Positions 55,721-64,000 of a stretch of 64,000 nucleotides of DNA are shown here, in pieces. This DNA comes from Hermatobates lingyangjiaoensis (lineage: Eukaryota > Arthropoda > Insecta > Hemiptera > Hermatobatidae). The notes below the pieces were generated by a model. The model searched no databases. It was not told the origin of the DNA and saw only the letters and a list, made by a program, of their open reading frames with translations. The position numbers were made by a program, and so were the translations under genes. Within the stretch, counting starts at the first letter, position 1. Every line of letters begins with the position of its first letter. The stretch spans positions 248,001-312,000 of the forward strand of contig JAPFBL010000316.1 of the NCBI GenBank assembly GCA_026182355.1, given 5' to 3'.

Positions 55721-55996
55721 AACGACGTAAATGATAATTTTGTATTTATTATTGGAATGGAACTAGACAATATAACAGAATGTATAAGTCAAAATGTTAA
55801 GCATTTATAAAGAGTTGACTGAGGAAGGTATCTGTTATATGGAAAGATATCAGTCAATGCAGTGGTTCATTAAGATTGAGAACTAAATAGTTTGTATTTT
55901 AAAGCCGTATATCTATCATAATTTGTTTTCTTGACCCACTATTCATATATTATAAGATTCTTGAGGTCTATATGTTATGCTTAAACTACATCTGTC

Positions 55997-56036
55997 ACCA
56001 ATGCTTCGACATGTATTTCTGTCTTCCTCAGGAGGA
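55997..56036 (-). ncRNA. Degenerate hammerhead, family C-like
   Basis: Minus strand: core CUGAGGA intact, extra A, stem II GACA/UGUC, GAA, GCAU in place of ACGU, U17. Flanks (TTTTCTTGACCCACTATTCATA; ATGTTATCATAATTAACAC) are diverged matches to the outer arms of the 12753-13286 palindrome. Confidence 0.6.
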
Positions 56037-56224
56037 AAAACATGTTATCATAATTAACACTATTACAACAACAATTTGGTTATTGTTTACATTTATATAT
56101 GAACCGTTTTCTTTGATAGAGGTGTAAGTCTATTTTTACACTATTTTGAAAATTAGGTAACGAATATAATTTACTATGAACTTTTTATTCTTATTACAAG
56201 AATCTTATAAAATATCCATTATAT

Positions 56225-56400
56225 TTGTTTACACTTTTTCGATGAAAATACGATCCGAAACGTACAAACGAAAATAGAGTACAATGTAGATCAAAATAGA
56301 GAAATTAAAAACACACTTACAGTCTTTAATCTTCGATTTGAACTGTCTTCAGGAGAGATAAGAGAGCGAAATCAAGCGGACTGGAACAGAGACGTTAGGA
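56225..56400 (-). mobile_element. Family F pLTR with degenerate hammerhead
   Basis: Left end TTTTTCGATGAAAATACGAT matches 647-666. Hammerhead 56320-56357 (minus): CUGAAGA and GAA intact, stem II poor, GAUU in place of AAUU. Confidence 0.65.
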
Positions 56401-56404
56401 GGTT

Positions 56405-57565
56405 TATTCAGTTTATATTTGTTTAACTGTTCAACTGTTATATTTGTTATTCAGACTCTATAAAGTGATAAGTAATGTTAGAATGTAAATTAGAGTATGG
56501 AAGAACTGTGAGAACTTTTTTTTTTATTTAATTGCTGATTTTAGTACCATTGATGATATACTACTACTCCATGCATGTATACAATGTTCATGCTCGAATA
56601 GCAGAGGTAGACAAATGAGATCTCCGTTACACCAACCTTGGTCCGTAAATGTGGGAGGTTAGAAAAAAGAAAAAGGTCGAAAACTACTACTTAAGCAAAT
56701 TGATAGGTTGCCAGAAGTGATAAATCACACCTAAGAATGGCTTAAGTAAGTATATCTTTGTTGCCAAAGACCTCTCAAGAGTGTGGGGTGGGCCTCTTGA
56801 TTCCCAAGTGCTTCTGATAAAAAAAAATGAGTGTATTCTATAAAAAAAAAACTTTTCCAGGTGAGGGAATAATGATAAAAAAATTGCTGACTCATCCATT
56901 ACTTCTTGTGGGTGAATTAGTAGAGGGCTATATGTTTTCTGTTTAGCCCAGATGAGCATAGAAATTTTAGAATTTTTGTAACTGTCAGATTGTATTAGTT
57001 TTTGAATAGTTTGATTGCAAAACATTGACTGGGAAGACTTGGTGAATTCTAGGTTATCCAGGTCTTTGTCGTACAGTAGAAGTTAGTACAGTACACCTTC
57101 CTCCAGTACCTGGTGGCAAAATGCAGAGGGATACTGCACTGGTGTCTCCTCCAATTGTATATATCTGTTTGTGGAGCAGTTATAGTTCACTCATATATTC
57201 TCATGTATAAATATGTGGAATAAGGAATACTCATGGTCAGGTAAGAGCCAGTTCACAACGATGTCTGGAACAACAGGAGCCAGGTGTTGCAATGATTAAG
57301 AAGTAGCTTCATTTCAGTGAAAAATAAAACTAACTCAAACAGTTATGTAGTGTATAGTCTAACAGGACGATGTAGTGAATTCTTCTTCTCAAGATAGTTA
57401 GGAAGGTTATTGCTTCGAACAGCATTCTGAATGGTATTACTAGTATTAGAGTTGCATAACAAATTACATTAACAATGACAAATATTTACAGGAAAATATT
57501 AATGATCGTGTTAATTCACTCCTATTGGAACTATTTATTGATAATCAAAAAACTTTTTGATTAGT
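56405..57565. other. AT-rich sequence, no gene seen
   Basis: The 112-residue minus frame (56687-57025) has no recognisable family or splice evidence. Confidence 0.45.
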
Positions 57566-57569
57566 AGTT

Positions 57570-57852
57570 AGGTTGGATTTAGTGGTAATCTCACGAGAGA
57601 ACAGAGAAGCCGAACATTGGCTCTTTCAGGTAACATATGTTCTACATTGGGAGTCCTAAATTTTGCCTGACTCAAGTGCATTTAGAGTAGGGATTTTTAA
57701 TGAGTATCTGAGAACATGTGTAAAGTCTTCTCCAACGAATGAGATGGTCAGATTTTGCCACCGTGTGAGTAAACGAAGGGCCAGAGTGGGTTCTGAACTC
57801 CAGATCTGCCGGTGCCCAGGTGAGCACGTTACCATAGGGCTACACAGGCCTC
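57570..57852 (-). mobile_element. Diverged SINE
   Basis: Same order of blocks as the reference SINE in reverse (tail side GGTTGGATTTAGTGG, TTCTACATTGGGAGTCCTAA, head with ...GGGCTACACAGGCC), but with many substitutions. Oldest copy in the window. Confidence 0.8.
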
Positions 57853-57859
57853 TATTTGA

Positions 57860-59040
57860 TGAGTAATGTTTAACTCCTATAATGAGAAAGTTTTGATAAA
57901 AAAACTGTCGCTACTCATTTTTAAAAATAAAAGACAAAACAATAATAATAATTAAAGAATTATTTACGTTAAAACCAAATAGTAGTAGCGATATTGAAGA
58001 ACAGTATGTTTCGGTCGTTAATATTAAATTATTCCTGTCAGTTTTTGACTCTATATTTTTAACTGACTGCTATAAAATGCCAATATTGTGGATATAATTT
58101 TAACGTACTTAGTCAGTTACTGTTTGAATCATTCTTAAGCCCAATGTTCTCTCTAAGTTTTCATGCATCTGCGCACATACACACAAGCTCTCTCAGGAGA
58201 CTAGGGACCACAGTAAGTGATATATATATATATATATATATATATTACTTACTTACAGAAAAATTGTAATTTCAATGATCTTGAAATATGATCAATGGAA
58301 TTAAAAAATTTCTTGTCTAAAAAACAAAAGTGACTATGGGAAGTTTTTTAAAAATACTTTATTTGCAATTTTTTTTTGTTCTTGATTTTATTTTGTAATC
58401 TATTGAATTTAAAAAAATAATAAACTAGAAAAATAAGCACATTTAACGATTGTACTAAGTTGATAACATAAGAAAAATGGTGTATTTTACTTTTCAAAAT
58501 GCTACTTCATTTTTTTCAAAGGTTAAAAATTTTTTTGGCGACTGTATGTTGATTTTTTTGTGCGCTGGATTAGTTTTGTTGTGCGCAGAGAATGTGCGAT
58601 CAGTGCGCTATTGCGCATGTGCGCAGCTTGCAGGGAGCATTACTTAAGCCATCCATTAAAATTGACACTTTATTATTGTTTTGAATATATTGTTATTGTC
58701 TTTTCAAATGCGCTAATTGTCTTTCTTTAATAGATTTCAGTTGGCTTGGTAATGCATCACAAGTTGAGCATTATTAAGTAGGATGCCTCAGTTTATTTGG
58801 GACAATAGCAGAGAAGAAACAACTTCTTTTATCTTTTCATCAGATTAAAAGTTTCATTGAAGAAACTTTAAACTTCTTTGGTTTACAATTTAAAGTTTTT
58901 TGATTTCACTAAAAATAAGTTAATAATTAAAGAGAAATGGCTTTTGATAACTTTAAGCACGAATGACAAATTCCTTTCTAATGAACATTTGGTCATACTT
59001 GAGTCAGATTCGCACTGATGAACAAAGAAAACCATAATGG
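57860..59040. other. AT-rich sequence with TGCGC cluster
   Basis: A TGCGCA/TGTGCGC-rich stretch at 58560-58630 stands out in AT-rich DNA. No gene recognised. Confidence 0.45.
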
Positions 59041-59049
59041 GGTAAAAAT

Positions 59050-59140
59050 AGATAAAACTAAGTCTCCACAACAAAAAGAAGGCCTTTTATTTCACGAGTT
59101 TCGAACACGTTCACCATCAGGCTTCTACAATACAATGTTA
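59050..59140 (-). mobile_element. Decayed family E element with dead hammerhead
   Basis: GGTAAAAATAGATAAAACTA...AGTCTCCACAACAAAAAGAA matches the family E2 left side. Ribozyme 59083-59125 (minus): CUGAUGG (A9 lost), stem II GAAC/GUUC, GAA, ACUCGU, G at position 17, which is not cleavable. Confidence 0.65.
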
Positions 59141-59144
59141 AAAC

Positions 59145-59960
59145 GTAAACAAATGGTAGTCACTAATTTTAGATATTTAGTTGTTTTTTTTTAAAATATT
59201 CTACCTTTTAAAAAAAACTCTTGAGTCAATTAAACGATAAATGTTATTATGTTATTATATATAAATAACTTTGTGTATTATGTTATTATGTTATGTTATT
59301 ATATTATGTTATAACATAACATATGTTGTGTTATTATATTATAAATAACCTTAATTTCTCTTTAATTAATTGGCTATTGCTTAAATAATTCTAAGCAAAT
59401 ACAATATTTCAATTTAATGTTGGAGCAAATTTGTGAAATTGAATTTCGTATTGAAAAATATGTTAAATTAATTATAGTAGAATGAATATTTTAAAATAAT
59501 TATTGAAAAAAATGTTCGTAAATTTTGAAAGAAACGTTAATTTACTAATGAATAAGATAATGTAATTATGATTTACTTTAGTTGAAATATTGATTGACAG
59601 TTTATAATTTTAAATCCTTTAAAAGTTATAAATGGAAGGGAAGTGCTAAGGGTTATAGGTTTACTGGCTTCTATGTCGTTCTAGGTTAGGAAAGTGTAAA
59701 TTGTTTAAGTTATTTGGTAATATTTAGTTACGTGTGTGGCGGAATAGCCTAGATGTTTCCAAGGGGCTGATAAAACTGATTGTGCACGCCATTCCTTGGA
59801 AGGGAAATCTTAGGACTACTGCCTGCACGGCACTCGTTAAAACTTTCTTTCCTAATAAACTTGAGAAACAATCAAATTTCTGTTTTCTATATAAAATAAA
59901 AACTAACTTTACTATACAACTTTTTAAAAAAAAACATTTTATAATAAATTGAAAGTTTGT
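59145..59960. other. AT-rich sequence, TTATG-rich block
   Basis: TTATTATGTTATTATAT-type low complexity at 59245-59340. No gene recognised. Confidence 0.5.
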
Positions 59961-59964
59961 ATGT

Positions 59965-60145
59965 ATTAATATTAGAAATAGAAAAAACCGTCATACCCCG
60001 TAAGTTGATATCGGAGACGTTGGAGCGCTTTTGGATCTTTTTCATCTTCGTTCGCAACTCGGAAGATGGACAAGATCCGAAAGTGCTCCAACGTCTCTGA
60101 TATCAACTTACGAGGTATGACGTTTTTTCTATTTCTAATATTAAT
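59965..60145. repeat. Palindrome with possible ninth hammerhead family
   Basis: Arms about 76 bp (ATTAATATTAGAAATAGAAA...GGATCTT and complement), spacer about 30 nt. The plus relic 60053-60095 shows a core-like CGGAAGA, extra U, GGA/UCC stem, GAA, AGUGCU, C. The left arm preserves AGCGCU, a self-complementary hexamer. The core is too altered to be sure. Confidence 0.65.
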
Positions 60146-60149
60146 CATA

Positions 60150-60370
60150 CTAACCTCAGTGGTATTAACAATATGCATGTATTGAAAGTATGTAGTTTGG
60201 ACTCTACTTGACCAAATTGCAATGATACTAAATGAAATAGTATTACAGTTCCGTATTTAATGATAAAGAAAAAGGAAAAACTTTCTTGAAATATTAAAAA
60301 TATCAAATGTGTGAACGACTTGTATGAATCAACTATTTTTAAGTTCATAACTGCGGATATGTGAAGGGCA
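60150..60370. other. AT-rich sequence, no gene seen
   Basis: Nothing recognised. Confidence 0.5.
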
Positions 60371-60379
60371 GAGGCAAGG

Positions 60380-60462
60380 TAATTATATGTACTATATGTA
60401 CATATATTATATGTAATTGTATGTACTATATGTACATATATTATGTGTAATTATATGTATTA
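60380..60462 (+). repeat. 40-bp tandem duplication of ATGTACTATATGTACATATA
   Basis: Two near-identical units within a TA/TGTA-rich block. Confidence 0.85.
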
Positions 60463-60566
60463 TAATAGGTTAGGTTAAGTTAAACACAAACGTGGAGAAA
60501 GTGTATTAGAGAAATTGAGAGACAGTAGAAAAGTTGTGAAATTAAAAATAGTCATACAATTTAACT

Positions 60567-60569
<3 letters not shown>

Positions 60570-60628
<59 letters not shown>
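60570..60628. repeat. (TA)n microsatellite
   Basis: About 28 TA units; abuts the family B pLTR that follows. Shorter (TA)n tracts elsewhere are noted with their elements. Confidence 0.97.
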
Positions 60629-60635
<7 letters not shown>

Positions 60636-60638
<3 letters not shown>

Positions 60639-60780
60639 GAGATCAAATCACAATATGAAAAGGCAAAAAAGACGTAAGATTTTTCAACCGTAACAAGCGG
60701 TCTTCGTCAGAGTCAAAAATTGAACTCAGTTGATCATTGATTGTTATTTCACGTGTTTATGTGAATCCTTGTTATATATA
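60636..60780 (-). mobile_element. Family B pLTR with hammerhead of altered stem III
   Basis: Hammerhead 60671-60713 (minus): CUGACGA, extra A, GACCG/CGGUU, GAA and U17 intact; stem III AAAUCU instead of AGAUCU; stem I GACU versus ACGUC weakened. Bordered by (TA)n both sides. Confidence 0.8.
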
Positions 60781-60799
60781 TATACTCTTCTTCGACTTT

Positions 60800-61700
60800 G
60801 AACTCAAGAATATATATACATTTTCACATAAAAGGTAAATCGGCTTTATAGGATTTTGAGTTATTTTCAATAATTATTTATTAATTCCATACAGAAAATA
60901 CTTGATTCATGACTGTTGATCTATGATATAAGCGTTTATTTTCAGATAGTTACGTCTATTGTCAGAAATAAATTGCCTACCCTACTCTGGTAAGACTACC
61001 AGGCATTCTTTCGATAAAGGCTGGGTTTTTTGAAAGCCCCTGTTAAATAATGTGGGATACTAAGTCTTTTTAATTACCTACTCAGCTGTTGGAATGTGGT
61101 GCAAAGTTATTTCGACAGTGTTGCCACTAGTGCCATGTATTCTTAATAACTTTTGTACTTTAGTAATCATGTTTGACTTTTATAATTTTTAGTTTAACAA
61201 ATGATCTTTTAATTTTAGTACATTGTTTTCCTTATATTCTGTCATGATGTACTAATTATTGGCAAAAAGCCCCTTCCTTTATTAATAGTCTGATATTAAC
61301 TGATTGTACGTTGCTTTGTATTTCTCTTGATGAATAAAAACTTACTTTGTTTAACTATCTGCTTCTTCATTCTATAGCAAACATACTAGCTTAAAACCAA
61401 CATGTGATATATATAAGTTTTTATTTATACAAATCAGGTTTGCATCAAAAAGAGTTCTGTCTATATATTTTGGAGAACTCCAAGAGTTAGGACAGATTAC
61501 CCAGTTAGTGTAACAGAGTTCTTTAGCGTTCAATATAGTTACCAGTTTACCGGTTTAAGAATGCTATTCTTGTGAAGATATTCCTGCTGAATTGAACAAG
61601 CATATAAACCACAAACATAACATATAAGTGGTATTAGAGGCATCAGTTTAGATGGTTTTACTATAAACTCATACATCGTGAACAATAACTATGTCCTACA
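60800..61700. other. AT-rich sequence, no gene seen
   Basis: No exon or repeat recognised. Confidence 0.5.
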
Positions 61701-61706
61701 TACGAT

Positions 61707-61756
61707 CGTGCACTGACGCGCACGATGTACTTAGCAATTCCAGGTCATAGACCTAC
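61707..61756 (-). repeat. 50-bp interspersed repeat (inverted match to 15691-15740)
   Basis: Ends in TTCCAGGTCATAGACCTAC; matches the other copy with few substitutions. Confidence 0.7.
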
Positions 61757-62011
61757 TTTGTTGATTTTCCTGTTCTACTAAGATAGTGAAACCAGTAATT
61801 AAATATCAGCTATCTTAAGAATATTTGTTATGCTCATCATCGTCTTTTGGTCTTATAGTTATCAGTCAATGAGTCTTAAAAATAGTCAGTCCAGCATGGC
61901 AACAAATTCCATTGAAGATATCATCGACAAATTATTCTTCAATATTTTGGTTTCGTCGTCATCTGGAGAAGGAGAAGAAGATGAAGATGAGGTCTACTCA
62001 GCTAGCAAACA

Positions 62012-62064
62012 GCTCCTTCTTGTCCTTCTGATGATGACGAAGTTGAAATATTGAAGTGAGTTGT
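62012..62064 (+). ncRNA. Hammerhead ribozyme, family G, core intact
   Basis: Core CUGAUGA, extra U, stem II GAC/GUU with GAA loop, GAA, AUAU, U17; stem I from CUUC and GAAG blocks (slipped). Followed by GTGAG, as in other family G copies, then (TA)n at 62127. Confidence 0.65.
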
Positions 62065-62199
62065 AGATTTCTTCGTGATCTTTTATTCTAATCGTTTGAT
62101 ATTTTGTTCAAATAGACCGTTTAATTATATATATATATATACATATACATATTTCATCTTTTAAAGTAAGGTTATCAGTCCAATCTTTCTAGTTTACTT

Positions 62200-62470
62200 T
62201 CAAATATAGAAGAAGTCTTCTGGAATACGAGATAGCTAAGAAAGACAAATTAATATCAGAACGCAAACAAGAAATCAGAAACATTGAAAGTGAATATATA
62301 TATATATATTTAAAAACGGCATGTCTGATTTCACCTTAGTTAACTTCGTTGAATGTTTCTCCAAATTTCGAAACCTTTTCATTAATTCAATGTTGTTCAA
62401 ATTAAAGAAATCAGGTATAGCGTTTTTAAATATGTATATGTATTCAAGAAGGACTCCTTCAAACTTTTAC
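62200..62470. pseudogene. PLE N-terminal remnants in opposed orientation
   Basis: Plus (62219-62296): a charged, coiled-coil-like peptide EYEIAKKDKLISERKQEI. Minus (about 62390-62318): KRFRNLEKHSTKLTKVKSD then FLN, nearly the same as at 23.8 kb. Minus 62400-62470 repeats the flanking block seen at 23728. All interrupted by (TA)n or stops. Confidence 0.55.
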
Positions 62471-62557
62471 GAATATATATATATAAATAATAGATTTCAA
62501 ATAAACACGTGAAATATCAATCAATGAACAAACCAGAATAAGAAAATGGGAAAACAA

Positions 62558-62600
62558 GACTAAGATCTTTCAACCGTAACAAGCGGTCTTCGTCAGAGTC
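62558..62600 (-). ncRNA. Type-I hammerhead ribozyme, family B, intact
   Basis: Family B consensus at every core and stem position. Confidence 0.88.
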
Positions 62601-62631
62601 AAAAACCTAACAAAACCTCAGTTGGGTTTTT

Positions 62632-62674
62632 GACTCTGAAGAAGACCGCTTGTTACGGTTGAAAGATCTTAGTC
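62632..62674 (+). ncRNA. Type-I hammerhead ribozyme, family B, intact (N7 variant)
   Basis: As the consensus but N7 is A. Position 7 is free in hammerheads, so the change is neutral. Confidence 0.86.
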
Positions 62675-62729
62675 TTGTTTTCCCATTTTCTTATTGTGGT
62701 TTGATCATTGATATATATATTACACCTCG

Positions 62730-62955
62730 TTTATCATGGTGTAAAGCATGACTAACGCCGCCCTCTAACTTCTGTTATCAGTTCTTATTTGTTCTATTTA
62801 GTTGTTTTATCTATTTCAATTTACCTTTTAGTACAATCTTTCTTGAATTTATTTTCTATCTTATCTCGACTCCTTAGTTCCCTTTTTTATTTTTCTCCTT
62901 TGCGGCAGCACTGCTTTAGCCCTCACCCAGTAAGTTCTTTGACTGTCGTCCCTCC
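62730..62955. other. Pyrimidine-biased sequence upstream of a pLTR
   Basis: T/C-rich, no supported gene. Confidence 0.4.
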
Positions 62956-62961
62956 ATCAAT

Positions 62962-63062
62962 TCACTTCTTCTCCTGAGGACGACCGCCATTCCTGTAAAA
63001 ATATTGAAAAGTGAGTTCATGTTATGTTTCAGTCTATCTGTCACAGTTTATTTTAAGTATAT
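62962..63062 (+). mobile_element. Family A pLTR with degenerate hammerhead
   Basis: 62962-63014: CUGAGGA, extra C and GACCG kept, but the second stem II strand and GAA are corrupted (CCUGUA-AAA). AUAU, U17 and GAAAAGUGAG remain. Confidence 0.7.
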
Positions 63063-63067
63063 ATATA

Positions 63068-63240
63068 TATATACGTTTCACGATGAATCACAAACACGGT
63101 TGGAGACCGTCGATTCACAAGTACGCTTGGTGTCCCTTTCTCAACTCTCCTCATGACGGTTCAACCGAAAATTAGACAGTAAGTGTGTTTGTGATTCATC
63201 GTGAAACGTTTGTTGTCCTTTTGGAACGTTTTCCTGTTTA
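63068..63240 (+). mobile_element. Family F pLTR with inverted ends and G5C hammerhead
   Basis: CGTTTCACGATGAATCACAAACAC at the left is mirrored near 63187-63210. Hammerhead 63144-63178 (plus): CUCAUGA (G5 to C, which should kill catalysis), extra C, GGUU/AACC, GAA, AAUU, A17. Ends in TTTGGAACGTTTTCC before (TA)n. Confidence 0.75.
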
Positions 63241-63259
63241 CAATATATATATATAAAAC

Positions 63260-64000
63260 ACTGATAAAATATGTAAACCGTAAGTTGTTTTTACTTTAAT
63301 TTGATTATATGTAATCGATGAAAAGAAATATTTACACATGAGAAATATAATATATTCTTCAATAATATAATCATGAAATATAATAATATAATGATATATT
63401 TGTTATAAGTGCAATTTTGATATTTCCATATTGTAGATATGAAAAATAAATGACTATATTGCTAATTAGCTTTGTGATATATTAATCCTGAGAGAAGGTG
63501 TGCAGAGGGCTAGTTAAGAAAATAAAATAGCTCCATGCGATCTGCTAATTTAGCTGGCTTATCTGCGGCTGCCTGCACTGACCCGAATAAAGTCCACTCC
63601 TAAACCTCCACTTTTATCTTCCTCTTCCCAGGCCTCGGGCCTTTTTCTCTTACAAAATATCCAATTAAATTTTTGCTTTATTTTAATTAGTCCATAAAAT
63701 ATCATGGGCTTTAAAACCATTACTCAGTGATCGTTTGATAACAGCTGTTAAACTAAATAAAAAAAAAAAAAAAAAGAAAAAATTAATTTCTATTATAAAA
63801 CGATTTTTTCAAATATCATTATAACATTATGTTATAATGTTGTATAAAGCAATTACATTGAAGGAATTTGTTATTTTAAATTCAGATAAAATAAGAATTG
63901 TGTAATAAAACTAATGGTGTGAATTAAAAGGTATGATTGATGTGATGTCAATTGGAACAATGACGTGTCCACTTTAAAGAAACTTAAAAAACAAAAAGTC
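63260..64000. other. AT-rich sequence, no gene seen
   Basis: No exon or repeat recognised, apart from a GGC/CTGC-richer patch at 63540-63650. Confidence 0.5.

Larger units (their letters stand above)
62524..62718. repeat. Family B palindrome with two intact hammerheads
   Basis: Two arms around an AT-rich spacer (about 62607-62620). Minus hammerhead 62558-62600 and plus hammerhead 62632-62674 both keep all core and stem positions. The plus copy reads CUGAAGA (N7 = A), the minus CUGACGA. Left end carries CACGTGAAATATCAATCAAT; right end reaches (TA)n. Confidence 0.9.

Noticed and set aside
56687..57025. 112-residue minus-strand frame
   Set aside because: No recognisable family, no splice signals considered convincing, lies in AT-rich DNA with A/T runs coding for FFF/KKK stretches.

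Overview
This window looks like a gene-poor, AT-rich stretch of a metazoan nuclear genome. The evidence is spliceosomal exon/intron signals, tRNA-derived SINEs, Penelope-like retroelements, DNA-transposon relics and abundant (TA)n tracts, with no bacterial gene organisation. The only convincing host coding sequence is one exon at 40542-40792, whose peptide resembles (from memory) a conserved CUB-domain membrane protein of arthropods. An arthropod, possibly a chelicerate, is therefore my best guess, held with low confidence.

The dominant content is Penelope-like element (PLE) material. A 5'-truncated PLE pair lies head to head at 19024-21520. The minus copy keeps the end of the reverse transcriptase plus a complete GIY-YIG endonuclease; the plus copy is shorter and carries a stop codon. 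The 3' UTR of each copy holds a type-I hammerhead ribozyme. Another 40 or so hammerhead motifs, from intact to badly decayed, are scattered over the window as solo terminal-repeat-like (pLTR) fragments. They fall into at least six sequence families, nearly always beside (TA)n tracts, and often form long palindromes with one ribozyme on each strand (12753-13286, 23435-23711, 42824-43016, 62524-62718). Two features recur in all families. Stem III is a bare self-complementary tetramer or hexamer with no loop, which suits dimeric folding. One extra nucleotide follows A9 before stem II. Further PLE protein remnants lie at 1060-1175, 23740-24013, 44059-44584 and 62200-62470.

Other layers: (i) a tRNA-derived SINE family of about 320 bp with seven recognisable copies and two fragments, three of them with clear target-site duplications; (ii) a 7.6-kb minisatellite (29063-36650) of 89-bp units built from five modules of about 18 bp, with apparent error-rich patches; (iii) a minisatellite just downstream of the CUB exon (40783-41390) that has multiplied the exon's own 3' end and splice donor; (iv) a hAT-like non-autonomous element with 8-bp TSD (37387-38057) and two foldback/MITE elements (14047-14311, 24961-25381); (v) small tandem repeats and (CA)n/(TA)n microsatellites; (vi) one GC-richer island of unknown identity (about 55020-55720).

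Layout: 1-13.5 kb holds pLTR/hammerhead clusters and SINEs; 13.5-17.8 kb is mostly unique AT-rich sequence with a MITE; 17.9-24.1 kb is the PLE core and palindromes; 24.1-29 kb is sparse; 29-36.8 kb is the minisatellite; 37-40 kb holds the hAT relic and unique sequence; 40-43.4 kb holds the exon, its minisatellite, SINEs and ribozyme palindromes; 43.4-64 kb is scattered PLE/SINE debris in otherwise featureless sequence.
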